NCBI GenBank assembly: GCA_937863915.1
Contig: CALMID010000412.1
Span: 1-15,721, forward strand
Reading direction: 5' to 3'
Source: an uncultured Pseudomonas sp.
GTDB taxonomy: Bacteria > Pseudomonadota > Gammaproteobacteria > Pseudomonadales > Pseudomonadaceae
Length of the DNA: 15,721 bases
Positions 1 through 6,831 of this stretch are shown piece by piece (positions within the stretch are counted from its first letter, which is position 1; each line of letters starts with the position of its first letter). A model generated the notes under the pieces. It did no database searches, was not told where the DNA came from, and was given only the letters and a program-made list of their open reading frames with translations. A program made the translations under genes and the position numbers.

Positions 1-62
1 CCAACAAGTTTCTCGAACAGCGCGGCAAAACGCCGATCGACTGGCGCTTGCCAGCCTTATGA
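1..62 (+). CDS. ung: Uracil-DNA glycosylase, C-terminal end (partial)
   Basis: Only the last 19 codons and a TGA stop (60-62) are in the window, read in the frame starting at base 3. The tail contains LEQRGKTPIDW, which closely matches the family A uracil-DNA glycosylase C-terminus as I remember it from E. coli Ung (LEQRGETPIDW). The enzyme removes uracil from DNA as the first step of base excision repair. The catalytic residues lie upstream of the window and cannot be checked. From memory, ung also lies a few genes upstream of this cluster in P. aeruginosa, which supports the call. The gene converges on the HDOD gene and shares its terminator. Confidence 0.82.
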   Translation, partial: NKFLEQRGKTPIDWRLPAL

Positions 63-69
63 GACAGGC

Positions 70-102
70 ATGAAAAAGCCCGCCGATGGCGGGCTTTTTC
101 AT
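70..102. terminator. Bidirectional Rho-independent terminator between ung and the HDOD gene
   Basis: A perfect 15-bp inverted repeat (ATGAAAAAGCCCGCC, 3-nt loop GAT, then its reverse complement). The GC-rich stem base CCCGCC/GGCGGG is flanked by A5 on one side and T5 on the other, so it can end transcripts in both directions. It sits 7 bp after the ung stop and 11 bp beyond the stop of the opposing HDOD gene, as expected for a shared terminator. Confidence 0.9.
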
Positions 103-113
103 GGTCGGACAGC

Positions 114-950
114 TTACTGGAGCATGCTCATGGCGGCTTCCATGGCGTCGGAGAGGTCTTCGTCCTCTTTCATGTCGACGTTGGGGTCCAGCCCCAGCTT
201 GGCGAAGGCCGGGATAGTCGACCAGTCCAGCTTGGTGTAGGGGTGCTCGCTGCCCAGGTAGCTCTGCAGCATGGCGACCTGAACGATGTCGACGTAATCG
301 ACCTTGGCCGAGTTGCGCTGGAAGTCGAGGAACTGGCTGGGAATGCAGGCGATCGGTTCGGGGAAGTCCCAGGTGCGCAGGATCTTGTCGCCGATGATCG
401 GGTGAATGGCCTCGATCACGTGGTTGAGGCTGATCGAGTCGGCCAGCAGTTCGCTGTGGTCTTCGGCATAGGTCAGGATCGGCAGGATGCCGATCTGCGA
501 GACCAGGCCGGCCAGGGTTGCCTGATCGGGCAGCAGGCGGGTGTAGTGCTTGCACAAGACGTGGCAGATACCGGCGATCTCGGTGCTCTTGTTCCATACC
601 TCGCGCATTTTCTTGTCGACCACATCGCTGGTGGCCTGGAACATCTGCTCCATGGCCAGGCCGGTGGCCAGGTTGGCGGTGTAGTTGATGCCCAGGCGGC
701 CGACGGCCATCTGCAGGTCGGTGATTTCCTTGCTGGTGCGCAGCAGCGGGCTGTTGACCACCTTGATGATGCGCGCGGTGAGCGCCGCGTCGTTGCCGAT
801 CACCTTGGCCAGGTCGGCGATGCCGACATTGGGGTCTTCTGCGGCCTCACGTACCTTGAGGGCAACCTCCGGCAGGGTCGGCAGGACCAGTTCGTCGTTC
901 TCGATAGCCTGGATCAGTTCCTGCTGAACTTTTTCGGCGAGAGAGGTCAT
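114..950 (-). CDS. HDOD-domain protein (signalling type, function unknown)
   Basis: A 278-aa protein with an HDOD domain over most of its length. The typical opening is LPTLPEVALKVREAAEDP, followed by ADLAKVIGNDAALTARIIKVVNSP and the MAVGRLG segment. HDOD domains resemble HD hydrolases but usually lack the metal-binding HD pair and act as regulatory or scaffold modules. No second domain (GGDEF, EAL, receiver) is visible. I chose the ATG at 948-950 because an AGGA lies 6 nt upstream of it; a TTG two codons earlier directly abuts that Shine-Dalgarno and is unlikely. The gene follows ygfZ by 36 bp on the same strand with no terminator between, so the two are probably co-transcribed. The specific role cannot be told from sequence. 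Confidence 0.88.
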   Translation of the reverse strand: MTSLAEKVQQELIQAIENDELVLPTLPEVALKVREAAEDPNVGIADLAKVIGNDAALTARIIKVVNSPLLRTSKEITDLQMAVGRLGINYTANLATGLAMEQMFQATSDVVDKKMREVWNKSTEIAGICHVLCKHYTRLLPDQATLAGLVSQIGILPILTYAEDHSELLADSISLNHVIEAIHPIIGDKILRTWDFPEPIACIPSQFLDFQRNSAKVDYVDIVQVAMLQSYLGSEHPYTKLDWSTIPAFAKLGLDPNVDMKEDEDLSDAMEAAMSMLQ

Positions 951-986
951 GGGCAATCCTTAGTGATGGGGCCTGATTCAGTGTAG

Positions 987-1928
987 TCAGCGCTGGATTT
1001 CTTGGTCAGCGTTGAGTGTATAGGGCAATTCCAGCCGTTGCAGTGCCGGGCCTTCGAGGCTGGCCAGGTGGATGCGGCCGTCGTTGACCGCATCTTCCTG
1101 CAGCACGGCGAGCAGTTCGCACTGGCCGTTGCCGGCGTCGGCGGCCAGAACCACTTCACCGACCGAGCTGCCGTGCACCGGCGAGAACAGCTCGCTGCCG
1201 GCGGCAGGCGCCGGGCCTGCGAGGCTCAGGCGGTAGAGACGACGCTTGAGCTTGCCGAGGTACTGCATGCGCGCGACGATTTCCTGGCCGGTGTAGCAGC
1301 CTTTCTTGAAACTCACGCCGCCCACGGCCTGCAGGTTGATCATCTGTGGGATGAACAGCTCACGGGTGGCCCCGACGACCTGGCCGATGCCGGCGCGGAT
1401 CTGCGCCAGGCGCCAGTCGTTCAGGCTGCCTTCGTTGAGCAGACTGCGCAGGTACTGTGCCAGTTCGTCGGCCTGTGCGGCGCGGGTCCACAGTTCGGCG
1501 CGCGCTCCCGGCAGACGGATTGCCAGCAGGTGCTCATGGGTCCGGATGGCGTCGTTTTCTTCCGGCAGCAGGGCAGCCAGCTCCGCCGGCAGTGCGTCGC
1601 AGTGGCCCAGGCCGAAGCGTTGCCACTCGGCGCTTTCGTCGGCAATGGTGGCCTTGGAGAAGACAATGTATTTCTTCAGATCGGCCAGTTGGCTGTCGCG
1701 CAGTTCGCCGTCGAGTGCCAGCAGGTAGCCGTCACCTTCCGGCAGGATGCGGAAACTGGAGGTCATGCGGCCCTTGGGCGTGCAGCGAGCGCCGAGGCTG
1801 CTGGCGGTGGCGCTGAGGTAATTGAGGTTGCAGGTCAGCTGACCCTGGAGAAACTTGGCCGCTTCCGGGCCGCGTACCGCCAGTACGGCTTCGTGGTCGA
1901 GGCGGCAGAAAAACGCTGATGTGGTCAT
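987..1928 (-). CDS. ygfZ: YgfZ-type folate-binding Fe-S cluster maintenance protein
   Basis: A 313-aa protein of the YgfZ/GcvT family. It carries the family signature KGCYTGQE at residues 209-216, with the conserved cysteine at 211, and the N-terminal segment VRGPEAAKFLQGQLTCNL. Known family role: a folate-dependent factor that helps make or repair certain Fe-S enzymes, including radical-SAM proteins such as MiaB; it acts in the cytoplasm. Length is close to the E. coli protein (about 326 aa). The ATG at 1926-1928 is the first plausible start; no strong Shine-Dalgarno is seen. The gene is divergent from sdhE, an arrangement also found in E. coli (ygfZ next to ygfY/sdhE). Confidence 0.92.
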   Translation of the reverse strand: MTTSAFFCRLDHEAVLAVRGPEAAKFLQGQLTCNLNYLSATASSLGARCTPKGRMTSSFRILPEGDGYLLALDGELRDSQLADLKKYIVFSKATIADESAEWQRFGLGHCDALPAELAALLPEENDAIRTHEHLLAIRLPGARAELWTRAAQADELAQYLRSLLNEGSLNDWRLAQIRAGIGQVVGATRELFIPQMINLQAVGGVSFKKGCYTGQEIVARMQYLGKLKRRLYRLSLAGPAPAAGSELFSPVHGSSVGEVVLAADAGNGQCELLAVLQEDAVNDGRIHLASLEGPALQRLELPYTLNADQEIQR

Positions 1929-1960
1929 GGGATAACGCTGTTGAACCCTTAGAGGTGTTC

Positions 1961-1989
1961 ATCATAGTGAGGCCGTCGCGGAAAGTCAG
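1961..1989 (-). promoter_or_regulatory. Candidate sigma-70 promoter for ygfZ and the HDOD gene
   Basis: On the minus strand a TATGAT -10 (1961-1966, 5/6 match) lies 17 bp downstream of a CTGACT -35 (1984-1989, 4/6 match). The predicted start point would leave a leader of about 25 nt before the ygfZ ATG. This is pattern matching only. Confidence 0.5.
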
Positions 1990-2012
1990 CGCTAGAGCGG
2001 CAAGGCTGCGGC

Positions 2013-2018
2013 TATAAT
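2013..2018 (+). promoter_or_regulatory. -10 element of the likely sdhE promoter
   Basis: A perfect TATAAT lies 26 bp upstream of the sdhE ATG and gives a predicted leader of about 20 nt. No good -35 box is visible at 16-18 bp spacing (about 1989-1996), so the promoter may need an activator or rely on other contacts. It is back-to-back with the candidate ygfZ promoter, and the two -35 regions nearly coincide. Confidence 0.5.
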
Positions 2019-2044
2019 GCGCGCCGACTGATGGGAGTCCCGCT

Positions 2045-2299
2045 ATGGCCGATGAAACCGAACTGAAACGACTCTACTGGCACAGCCGTCGCGGCATGCT
2101 GGAACTGGATGTGTTGCTGGTGCCCTTCGTCCAGGAGGTCTATGCCACCCTGGATGCCGATGATCAGGCACGCTACCGCAAGCTGTTGGAGTGTGAGGAT
2201 CAGGACATGTTCGGCTGGTTCATGCAGCGCGAAGAGCCGGAAGATCCCGATCTCAAGCGCATGGTCAAGATGATCCTGGATCGCGTTCAGCCTCAATAA
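2045..2299 (+). CDS. sdhE: FAD assembly factor SdhE (succinate dehydrogenase flavinylation)
   Basis: An 84-aa protein of the SdhE/YgfY family with the signature RRGMLELD at residues 15-22; the conserved RGxxE motif contacts the flavoprotein. Known role: promotes covalent attachment of FAD to SdhA, the flavoprotein subunit of succinate dehydrogenase. Size is typical (80-90 aa). A GGGAG Shine-Dalgarno at 2033-2037 lies 7 nt before the ATG. The gene is followed after 41 bp by the CptA-like gene, the same pairing as ygfY-ygfX in E. coli. In older literature this pair was described as the CptB antitoxin and CptA toxin; for SdhE the flavinylation role is the better supported one. Confidence 0.93.
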   Translation: MADETELKRLYWHSRRGMLELDVLLVPFVQEVYATLDADDQARYRKLLECEDQDMFGWFMQREEPEDPDLKRMVKMILDRVQPQ

Positions 2300-2340
2300 A
2301 GCTGGGCGATCAGGCGCCAGCGGCCAGGGAGGGCCGGGCG

Positions 2341-2793
2341 ATGACGTCGACGATTGAACCCTTCGAATGCCACTGGCGCCCTTCGCGCCTGTTGCTGGGT
2401 GGCTATCTGCTGGTCGTCGCCCTGGCGGCCCTAGCCATCTTGCTGGCGGAGTTGCCAGGTCGCTGGCAGATCATTCTGCTCATGCTGTTGCTGCTTCACG
2501 CCGCGTGGGTGCTGCCGCGTCAGCTGCTGATGCGGCATGCCGGTGCTATCAGCGGCCTGCGCCACGATGCCGACGGCTGGCAGCTCTACAGCGAGCGTGA
2601 CGGCTGGCAGGCGGCTCAGCTTTACCCCGATAGTCTGGCGTTGCCGTCGGCAATCTTCTTGCAGTTTCGCCTCAAGGGTCAGCGCTGGCGCCGTGGGCTG
2701 TGCATCGCCTGTGATGCCTTGCCGGCGGTGCAGCATCGGCGCCTGCGGGTGTGTCTGAAATTCAGTCGCCGTAGATGGGCGGCACCAGAATAG
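2341..2793 (+). CDS. CptA/YgfX-like small membrane protein
   Basis: A 150-aa protein with two hydrophobic helices near the N-terminus (about residues 16-37 and 42-59) and a soluble, basic C-terminal part rich in Trp and Arg. This topology, the size and the position right after sdhE fit the YgfX/CptA family. I cannot verify the match by residue signature, so the family call is partly from context. The E. coli homologue has been reported as an inhibitor of the cytoskeletal proteins FtsZ and MreB, but that role is unsettled and should not be assumed here. A strong Shine-Dalgarno, AGGGAGGG (2326-2333), lies 7 nt before the ATG. The last 32 bp overlap the 3' end of nadB on the opposite strand. Confidence 0.78.
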   Translation: MTSTIEPFECHWRPSRLLLGGYLLVVALAALAILLAELPGRWQIILLMLLLLHAAWVLPRQLLMRHAGAISGLRHDADGWQLYSERDGWQAAQLYPDSLALPSAIFLQFRLKGQRWRRGLCIACDALPAVQHRRLRVCLKFSRRRWAAPE

Positions 2794-4378
2794 TGTCGCG
2801 GGCTTCACCGAGCACCTCGGGGTAATCCAGGGTGTAGTGCAGGCCGCGGCTTTCGTGGCGCTGCATGGCCGAGCGGATCATCAGTTCGGCGACCAGCGCC
2901 AGGTTGCGCAGTTCGATCAGGTCGCGGCTGACCTTGTAGTTGCTGTAGAACTCGTCGATTTCACTCAGCAGCAGGCGCACGCGGTGCTGGGCGCGTTGCA
3001 GGCGCTTGTTGGTGCGCACGATGCCGACGTAGTCCCACATGAAGCGTCGCAGCTCATCCCAGTTGTGCGCAATGATCACGTCCTCGTCGGAGTCAGTGAC
3101 CTGGCTGGCGTCCCAGCTCGGCAGGCTGTCGGTGGGGCTGACCTGATCCAGTTGCGCGATGATGTCGGCCGCGGCCGAGCGGGCATAGACGAAGCACTCC
3201 AGCAGCGAGTTGCTGGCCAGACGGTTGGCGCCGTGCAGGCCGGTGAAACTGGTCTCGCCGATGGCGTACAGACCGGGTACGTCGGTATGGCCATGCTGGT
3301 CGACGACCACGCCGCCGCAGGTGTAGTGCGCAGCCGGCACCACTGGAATGGCCTGGCGGGTAATGTCGATGCCGAAACTCAGGCAGCGCTCGTAGACGGT
3401 GGGGAAGTGCGACTTCACGAACTCGGCCGGCTTGTGGCTGATGTCGAGATAGACGCAGTCAATCCCCAGACGCTTCATTTCGTGGTCGATGGCGCGGGCG
3501 ACGATGTCGCGCGGGGCCAGCTCGCCACGGCTGTCGAAACGCTGCATGAAGCGTTCGCCGTTGGGCAGTTTGAGCAGGCCGCCTTCGCCGCGTACCGCCT
3601 CGGTGATCAGAAAGTTCTTGGCCTGCGGGTGATACAGGCAGGTCGGGTGAAACTGGTTGAACTCCAGGTTGCCGACCCGGCAGCCGGCACGCCAGGCCAT
3701 GGCGATGCCGTCGCCGCAGGCACCGTCGGAGTTGCTGGTGTACAGATAGACCTTGGCGGCGCCGCCGGTGGCGAGGATGACGAAGCGGGCGCTGTGGGTA
3801 TCGACTTCACCGCTGGCACGGTTGAGCACGTAGGCGCCGAGGCAGCGGTTGCCCGCCAGGCCTAGCTTGCGCTCGGTGATTAGGTCCACCGCCACGCGCT
3901 GTTCCATTAGCTCGATATTGCGGCGCTGGCGGGCCTTGTCCAGCAGGGTGGTAAAGATCGCTGCGCCGGTGGCGTCGGCCGCATGGATGATGCGGCGATG
4001 GCTGTGACCGCCTTCGCGGGTCAGGTGAAACGCGAAACCACCATCCTCGCGGGCCTGTTCGTCTTCGCGGGTGAATGGCACGTTCTGGTCGATCAGCCAC
4101 TGGATGGCTTCGCGGCTGTTTTCCACGGTAAAGCGCACAGCGTCTTCACGGCACAGGCCGGCCCCGGCATTCAGGGTGTCGGCAACGTGCGACTCCACCG
4201 TGTCGCTCTCGTCCAGAACCGCCGCGACACCGCCCTGCGCCCAGTAGGTCGAGCCATTGGCCAGCTCGCCTTTGCTCAGCACGGCGATACGCAAGTGTTC
4301 AGGCAGCGTCAGAGCCAGGGTCAGACCGGCAGCACCGCTACCGATGATCAGAACGTCGTGTTGGAAGTGTTGGCTCAT
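2762..4378 (-). CDS. nadB: L-aspartate oxidase
   Basis: A 538-aa flavoprotein that oxidises L-aspartate to iminoaspartate, the first step of de novo NAD synthesis; NadA then uses the product. It is related to SdhA and fumarate reductase but binds FAD non-covalently. Visible features are the FAD-binding GSGAAG motif (residues 13-18), [12 protein letters not shown], the [13 protein letters not shown] segment, [12 protein letters not shown] and [18 protein letters not shown], in the family's usual order. I chose the ATG at 4376-4378 (MSQHFQHDV), which matches the start and 538-aa length I remember for P. aeruginosa NadB; an in-frame ATG three codons upstream (4385-4387) is an alternative. Neither has a clear Shine-Dalgarno. 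The gene is divergent from algU. Confidence 0.96.
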   Translation of the reverse strand: MSQHFQHDVLIIGSGAAGLTLALTLPEHLRIAVLSKGELANGSTYWAQGGVAAVLDESDTVESHVADTLNAGAGLCREDAVRFTVENSREAIQWLIDQNVPFTREDEQAREDGGFAFHLTREGGHSHRRIIHAADATGAAIFTTLLDKARQRRNIELMEQRVAVDLITERKLGLAGNRCLGAYVLNRASGEVDTHSARFVILATGGAAKVYLYTSNSDGACGDGIAMAWRAGCRVGNLEFNQFHPTCLYHPQAKNFLITEAVRGEGGLLKLPNGERFMQRFDSRGELAPRDIVARAIDHEMKRLGIDCVYLDISHKPAEFVKSHFPTVYERCLSFGIDITRQAIPVVPAAHYTCGGVVVDQHGHTDVPGLYAIGETSFTGLHGANRLASNSLLECFVYARSAAADIIAQLDQVSPTDSLPSWDASQVTDSDEDVIIAHNWDELRRFMWDYVGIVRTNKRLQRAQHRVRLLLSEIDEFYSNYKVSRDLIELRNLALVAELMIRSAMQRHESRGLHYTLDYPEVLGEARDTILVPPIYGD

Positions 4379-4404
4379 GGACTGCATCCGCGGGGGCAGA
4401 CCCT

Positions 4405-4431
4405 AGTATATAGAGGGGGTGGGCGGCACAA
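4405..4431 (-). promoter_or_regulatory. Weak candidate promoter for nadB
   Basis: A TATACT -10 (4405-4410, minus strand) would start a transcript about 20 nt upstream of the nadB ATG. The nearest -35-like box is TTGTGC (4426-4431), at a short 15-bp spacing. The -10 is convincing; the -35 is not. Confidence 0.35.
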
Positions 4432-4461
4432 TAGCTTGATGTATGCCGGTGCCTTGTCTGG

Positions 4462-4488
4462 GAACTTTCCCGTGGCGCCGGGTTCCAT
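4462..4488 (+). promoter_or_regulatory. Distal AlgU-dependent (sigma-E type) promoter of the algU operon
   Basis: GAACTT at 4462-4467 followed after 16 bp by TCCAT (4484-4488). The AlgU consensus is GAACTT-N16/17-TCtgA, so the -35 is perfect and the -10 partial. It lies about 195 bp upstream of the algU start codon. In P. aeruginosa algU is known to have several promoters, two of which (P1 and P3) are AlgU-dependent; this would correspond to the distal one. Confidence 0.6.
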
Positions 4489-4532
4489 AGCCTTGTCATC
4501 CCTCGGCATGAGCGGAAGCAAGATCATTTTTG

Positions 4533-4554
4533 CCGGCAGCGAAGTGACTGCCGG
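4533..4554. repeat. 7-bp inverted repeat upstream of algU
   Basis: CCGGCAG (4533-4539) and CTGCCGG (4548-4554) form perfect arms around an 8-nt loop. It would form a small hairpin in the leader of a transcript from the distal promoter, or could be a protein site. There is no T-run after it, so it is not a classical terminator. Confidence 0.5.
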
Positions 4555-4556
4555 AA

Positions 4557-4584
4557 CCTGATTGCAGGCAATGATGCAATCAGG
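4557..4584. repeat. Perfect 10-bp inverted repeat upstream of the proximal algU promoter
   Basis: CCTGATTGCA (4557-4566) and TGCAATCAGG (4575-4584) are perfect reverse complements around an 8-nt centre. It ends 13 bp before the GAACTT of the proximal AlgU promoter, with its centre about 60 bp upstream of the predicted start point, a usual place for an activator site. It is also transcribed from the distal promoter, where it could fold as a hairpin. There is no downstream T-run. I recognise no known regulator site in it. Confidence 0.65.
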
Positions 4585-4597
4585 TGACCCAAGGAGA

Positions 4598-4624
4598 GAA
4601 CTTTTGCGCGGTGCCCCTGTCTAT
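4598..4624 (+). promoter_or_regulatory. Proximal AlgU-dependent (sigma-E type) promoter of the algU operon
   Basis: GAACTT at 4598-4603 followed after 16 bp by TCTAT (4620-4624), a good match to the AlgU consensus GAACTT-N16/17-TCtgA. The predicted start point near 4630 gives a leader of about 50 nt to the algU ATG. It supports positive autoregulation of algU and resembles the AlgU-dependent P3 of P. aeruginosa in position. Confidence 0.78.
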
Positions 4625-4683
4625 CTTTGCAAGATGTTTCGGCGGTGTCCGGCAGGCTTCCTCGGGTTGTACGAGGAGTGTGC

Positions 4684-5265
4684 ATGTTGACCCAGGAACA
4701 GGATCAGCAGCTGGTTGAGCGCGTGCAGCGTGGCGACAAGCGAGCCTTTGATCTGTTGGTATTGAAGTATCAGCACCGGATTCTCGGGCTGGTCGTGCGC
4801 TTTGTGCACGATCCCCAGGAAGCCCAGGATGTCGCCCAGGAGGCGTTCATCAAGGCCTACCGGGCGCTGGCGAATTTTCGCGGAGACAGTGCGTTTTATA
4901 CCTGGCTGTACCGCATCGCCATCAACACGGCGAAGAACTACCTGGTGTCCCGCGGCCGCCGGCCGCCGGATAGTGACATCAGTGCCGAGGATGCCGAGTT
5001 CTTCGAGGGCGATCATGCCCTCAAGGACAACGAGTCGCCCGAGCGCCTGTTGTTGCGTGACGAGATTGAAAGCACGGTGCATCGCACCCTGCAGCAGTTG
5101 CCGGATGATTTGCGCACGGCCCTGAGCCTGCGCGAATTCGATGGATTGAGTTACGAGGACATTGCCACTGTCATGCAGTGTCCGGTGGGTACGGTTCGCT
5201 CGCGCATCTTCCGTGCGCGTGAAGCCATTGATAAAGCCCTGCAGCCGCTGCTGCAGGACGCCTGA
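4684..5265 (+). CDS. algU: RNA polymerase sigma factor AlgU (RpoE/AlgT), ECF type
   Basis: A 193-aa ECF sigma factor, the same length as P. aeruginosa AlgU and nearly identical to it as remembered. Region 2 spans about residues 10-90, with the core-binding and -10-recognising stretch FIKAYRALANFRGDSAFYTW at 55-74. Region 4 (about 132-190) carries the helix-turn-helix YEDIATVMQCPVGTVRSRIFRARE. It directs transcription of envelope-stress genes and, in alginate producers, the alginate genes, and is inhibited by MucA at the membrane. The ATG at 4684 has GAGGAG at 4673-4678; longer in-frame extensions upstream run into the promoter region and are not real. It is first in the algU-mucABCD operon, 31 bp before mucA. 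Confidence 0.98.
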   Translation: MLTQEQDQQLVERVQRGDKRAFDLLVLKYQHRILGLVVRFVHDPQEAQDVAQEAFIKAYRALANFRGDSAFYTWLYRIAINTAKNYLVSRGRRPPDSDISAEDAEFFEGDHALKDNESPERLLLRDEIESTVHRTLQQLPDDLRTALSLREFDGLSYEDIATVMQCPVGTVRSRIFRAREAIDKALQPLLQDA

Positions 5266-5296
5266 GCCAACGGTGTCAGCCGTGAAAGGAGCTGCC

Positions 5297-5893
5297 ATGA
5301 GTCGTGAAGCCCTGCAGGAATCGTTATCGGCCTTGATGGATAACGAAGCCGATGAGCTGGAAGTCCGTCGTATTCTGGCGGCCGAGGCTGGCGGTGAGCT
5401 GCATGCCAGTTGGTCGCGCTATCAACTGGCCCGCGCCGCTCTGCATCGCGAAGCGGTGCTGCCGAACTTCAGCGTGGCCGCGGCAGTCAGCGCGGCGCTG
5501 GCGGATGAACCGGTGCCTGGCATGACATCAGCCCCCCAGGCTTCGCGCTGGACCAATGGTTGGGCGAGACTGGCCGTGGCGGCATCGGTGACTGTGGCCG
5601 TGCTCGGTGGTGTGCGCCTTTACAACCAGGATGAACTGGCCGGTGCACAGCTGGCTCAGCAGGCGGCGCACCTGCAGGTGACCCAGCCGCAAACGCAGGG
5701 ACCGGCGATTCTGGCCGGCTACAGCGAGTCGCCGCAGCTGACACCGCGCAGCGCAGCGGCCCCGGGCAATGATTCGGAGTGGTTGCGCCAGCGCTATCCG
5801 CATTACCTGCAGCAGCATGCCCAGCAGGGCGGTTCGGCTGCCGCCGACGGCACCTTGCCGTATGCGCGTGGTGCCAGTGTGGACGGGCGCTAA
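5297..5893 (+). CDS. mucA: Anti-sigma factor MucA
   Basis: A 198-aa inner-membrane anti-sigma factor of the RseA/MucA family (P. aeruginosa MucA is 194 aa). The cytoplasmic N-terminal domain (residues 1 to about 75, opening SREALQESLSALMDNEADELE) binds AlgU. One membrane helix lies at about 90-108 and is followed by a periplasmic domain that binds MucB. The segment GPAILAGYSE puts Ala140-Gly141 where AlgW cuts P. aeruginosa MucA (Ala136-Gly137), so regulated proteolysis is probably conserved. The C-terminus LPYARGAS resembles the P. aeruginosa tail. Shine-Dalgarno AAAGGAG (5285-5291) lies 5 nt before the ATG. A run of six C at 5532-5537 (codons 79-81) precedes the membrane helix. The gene appears intact. 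Confidence 0.97.
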   Translation: MSREALQESLSALMDNEADELEVRRILAAEAGGELHASWSRYQLARAALHREAVLPNFSVAAAVSAALADEPVPGMTSAPQASRWTNGWARLAVAASVTVAVLGGVRLYNQDELAGAQLAQQAAHLQVTQPQTQGPAILAGYSESPQLTPRSAAAPGNDSEWLRQRYPHYLQQHAQQGGSAAADGTLPYARGASVDGR

Positions 5894-5901
5894 GGGGCAT
5901 C

Positions 5902-6831
5902 ATGCGTACGTGGCTGGGATTGCTCGGTCTGTTGAGCGCGCCGCTGCTCTGGGCCGATGAGGCTGAGGATCGTCTGGCGCGGATGATTCAGGCGCAGGCC
6001 TCGCAGAGTTACCAGGGCACTTTTGTCTATGAGCGTCAGGGCAGTTTCGTCGCTCATCAGTTATGGCGGCGCGCGCTTGACGGGCAACTGAGAGAACGTC
6101 TTCTCCAGCTGGACGGGATGCCGCGCGAAAGCCTCAGTGAGAATGGTCGAGTGCTGTGCATGACGGGTTCTGCGGATGAGCTGCAGCTGCCTCAGCGCCA
6201 GCAGATCCTGACCCATTTGGATGCTCAGGCGCTCAGCGCCCATTACCAGCCGCGTCTGCTCGGCAGCAACCGCATTGCCGGGCGTGAGGTCGAGGAGCTG
6301 GCCTTGCTGCCGCGCGACCCCCATCGCTATGCCATGCAGCTGTCGCTTGATCGTCAGACCGGTTTGCCATTGCGCTCGCTGTTGCTGGGTGCTCAGGGAC
6401 AGTTGCTCGAGCGTCTGCAATTTACCGAGATACAGCTGCAGGCACCGTCTGACGAGCAGTTGCAGGCTGTCGGGGATTGTCGCGACATCGAGCCACTGGC
6501 TACTGCCCGTGATGCGCAGGTGTGGCGTGCCGACTGGTTGCCGCCCGGTTTCGTTGCCCTGGCGACCTGGCGGCGCTCCAGCCCGCTGGGTGGTCAGGAA
6601 CTGTTGACTCAGGTGTATGGCGACGGCCTGGCCTCGATTTCGGTGTTCATCGAGCCATTGCGCGAGGCGCAGGCAGGCGATGCCCATAGTCAGGCCGGGC
6701 CGACGGCGATCAACTCGCGGCAGCACAGTACGCCGCAGGGCCAATTCATGGTCACCGTGCTGGGCGAAGTGCCGCCCGCCACGGTGGAGCGAGTGGCGCT
6801 GTCGATGCGCGCACCAGGAGGTCAGCCATGA
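5902..6831 (+). CDS. mucB: Periplasmic negative regulator MucB (RseB family)
   Basis: A 309-aa protein with a signal peptide (about residues 1-18, MRTWLGLLGLLSAPLLWA, cut before DEAED). The mature part fits the RseB/MucB family: a larger LolA-like N-terminal domain opening RLARMIQAQASQSYQGTFVYE and a smaller C-terminal domain. Known role: binds the periplasmic domain of MucA and shields it from AlgW. P. aeruginosa MucB is slightly longer (316 aa). I chose the ATG at 5902 because AAGGGG (5892-5897) precedes it and the signal peptide begins there; an in-frame upstream start within mucA would bury the signal peptide. The gap to mucA is 8 bp, and the stop overlaps the mucC start as ATGA. Confidence 0.95.
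   Translation: MRTWLGLLGLLSAPLLWADEAEDRLARMIQAQASQSYQGTFVYERQGSFVAHQLWRRALDGQLRERLLQLDGMPRESLSENGRVLCMTGSADELQLPQRQQILTHLDAQALSAHYQPRLLGSNRIAGREVEELALLPRDPHRYAMQLSLDRQTGLPLRSLLLGAQGQLLERLQFTEIQLQAPSDEQLQAVGDCRDIEPLATARDAQVWRADWLPPGFVALATWRRSSPLGGQELLTQVYGDGLASISVFIEPLREAQAGDAHSQAGPTAINSRQHSTPQGQFMVTVLGEVPPATVERVALSMRAPGGQP

Noticed and set aside
2045..2793. sdhE and the CptA-like gene as a classic toxin-antitoxin module
   Set aside because: Older naming suggests it, but SdhE has the flavinylation motif and the pair sits in core genome with no sign of mobility.
2837..4561. Long plus-strand open frames opposite nadB and into the algU promoter region
   Set aside because: Antisense shadows of nadB without domains. 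The second one would also cover the divergent promoters.
4627..4683. N-terminal extension of AlgU from an upstream TTG
   Set aside because: It would start at or before the predicted transcript start of the proximal promoter; the ATG at 4684 has a good Shine-Dalgarno and gives the 193-aa family length.
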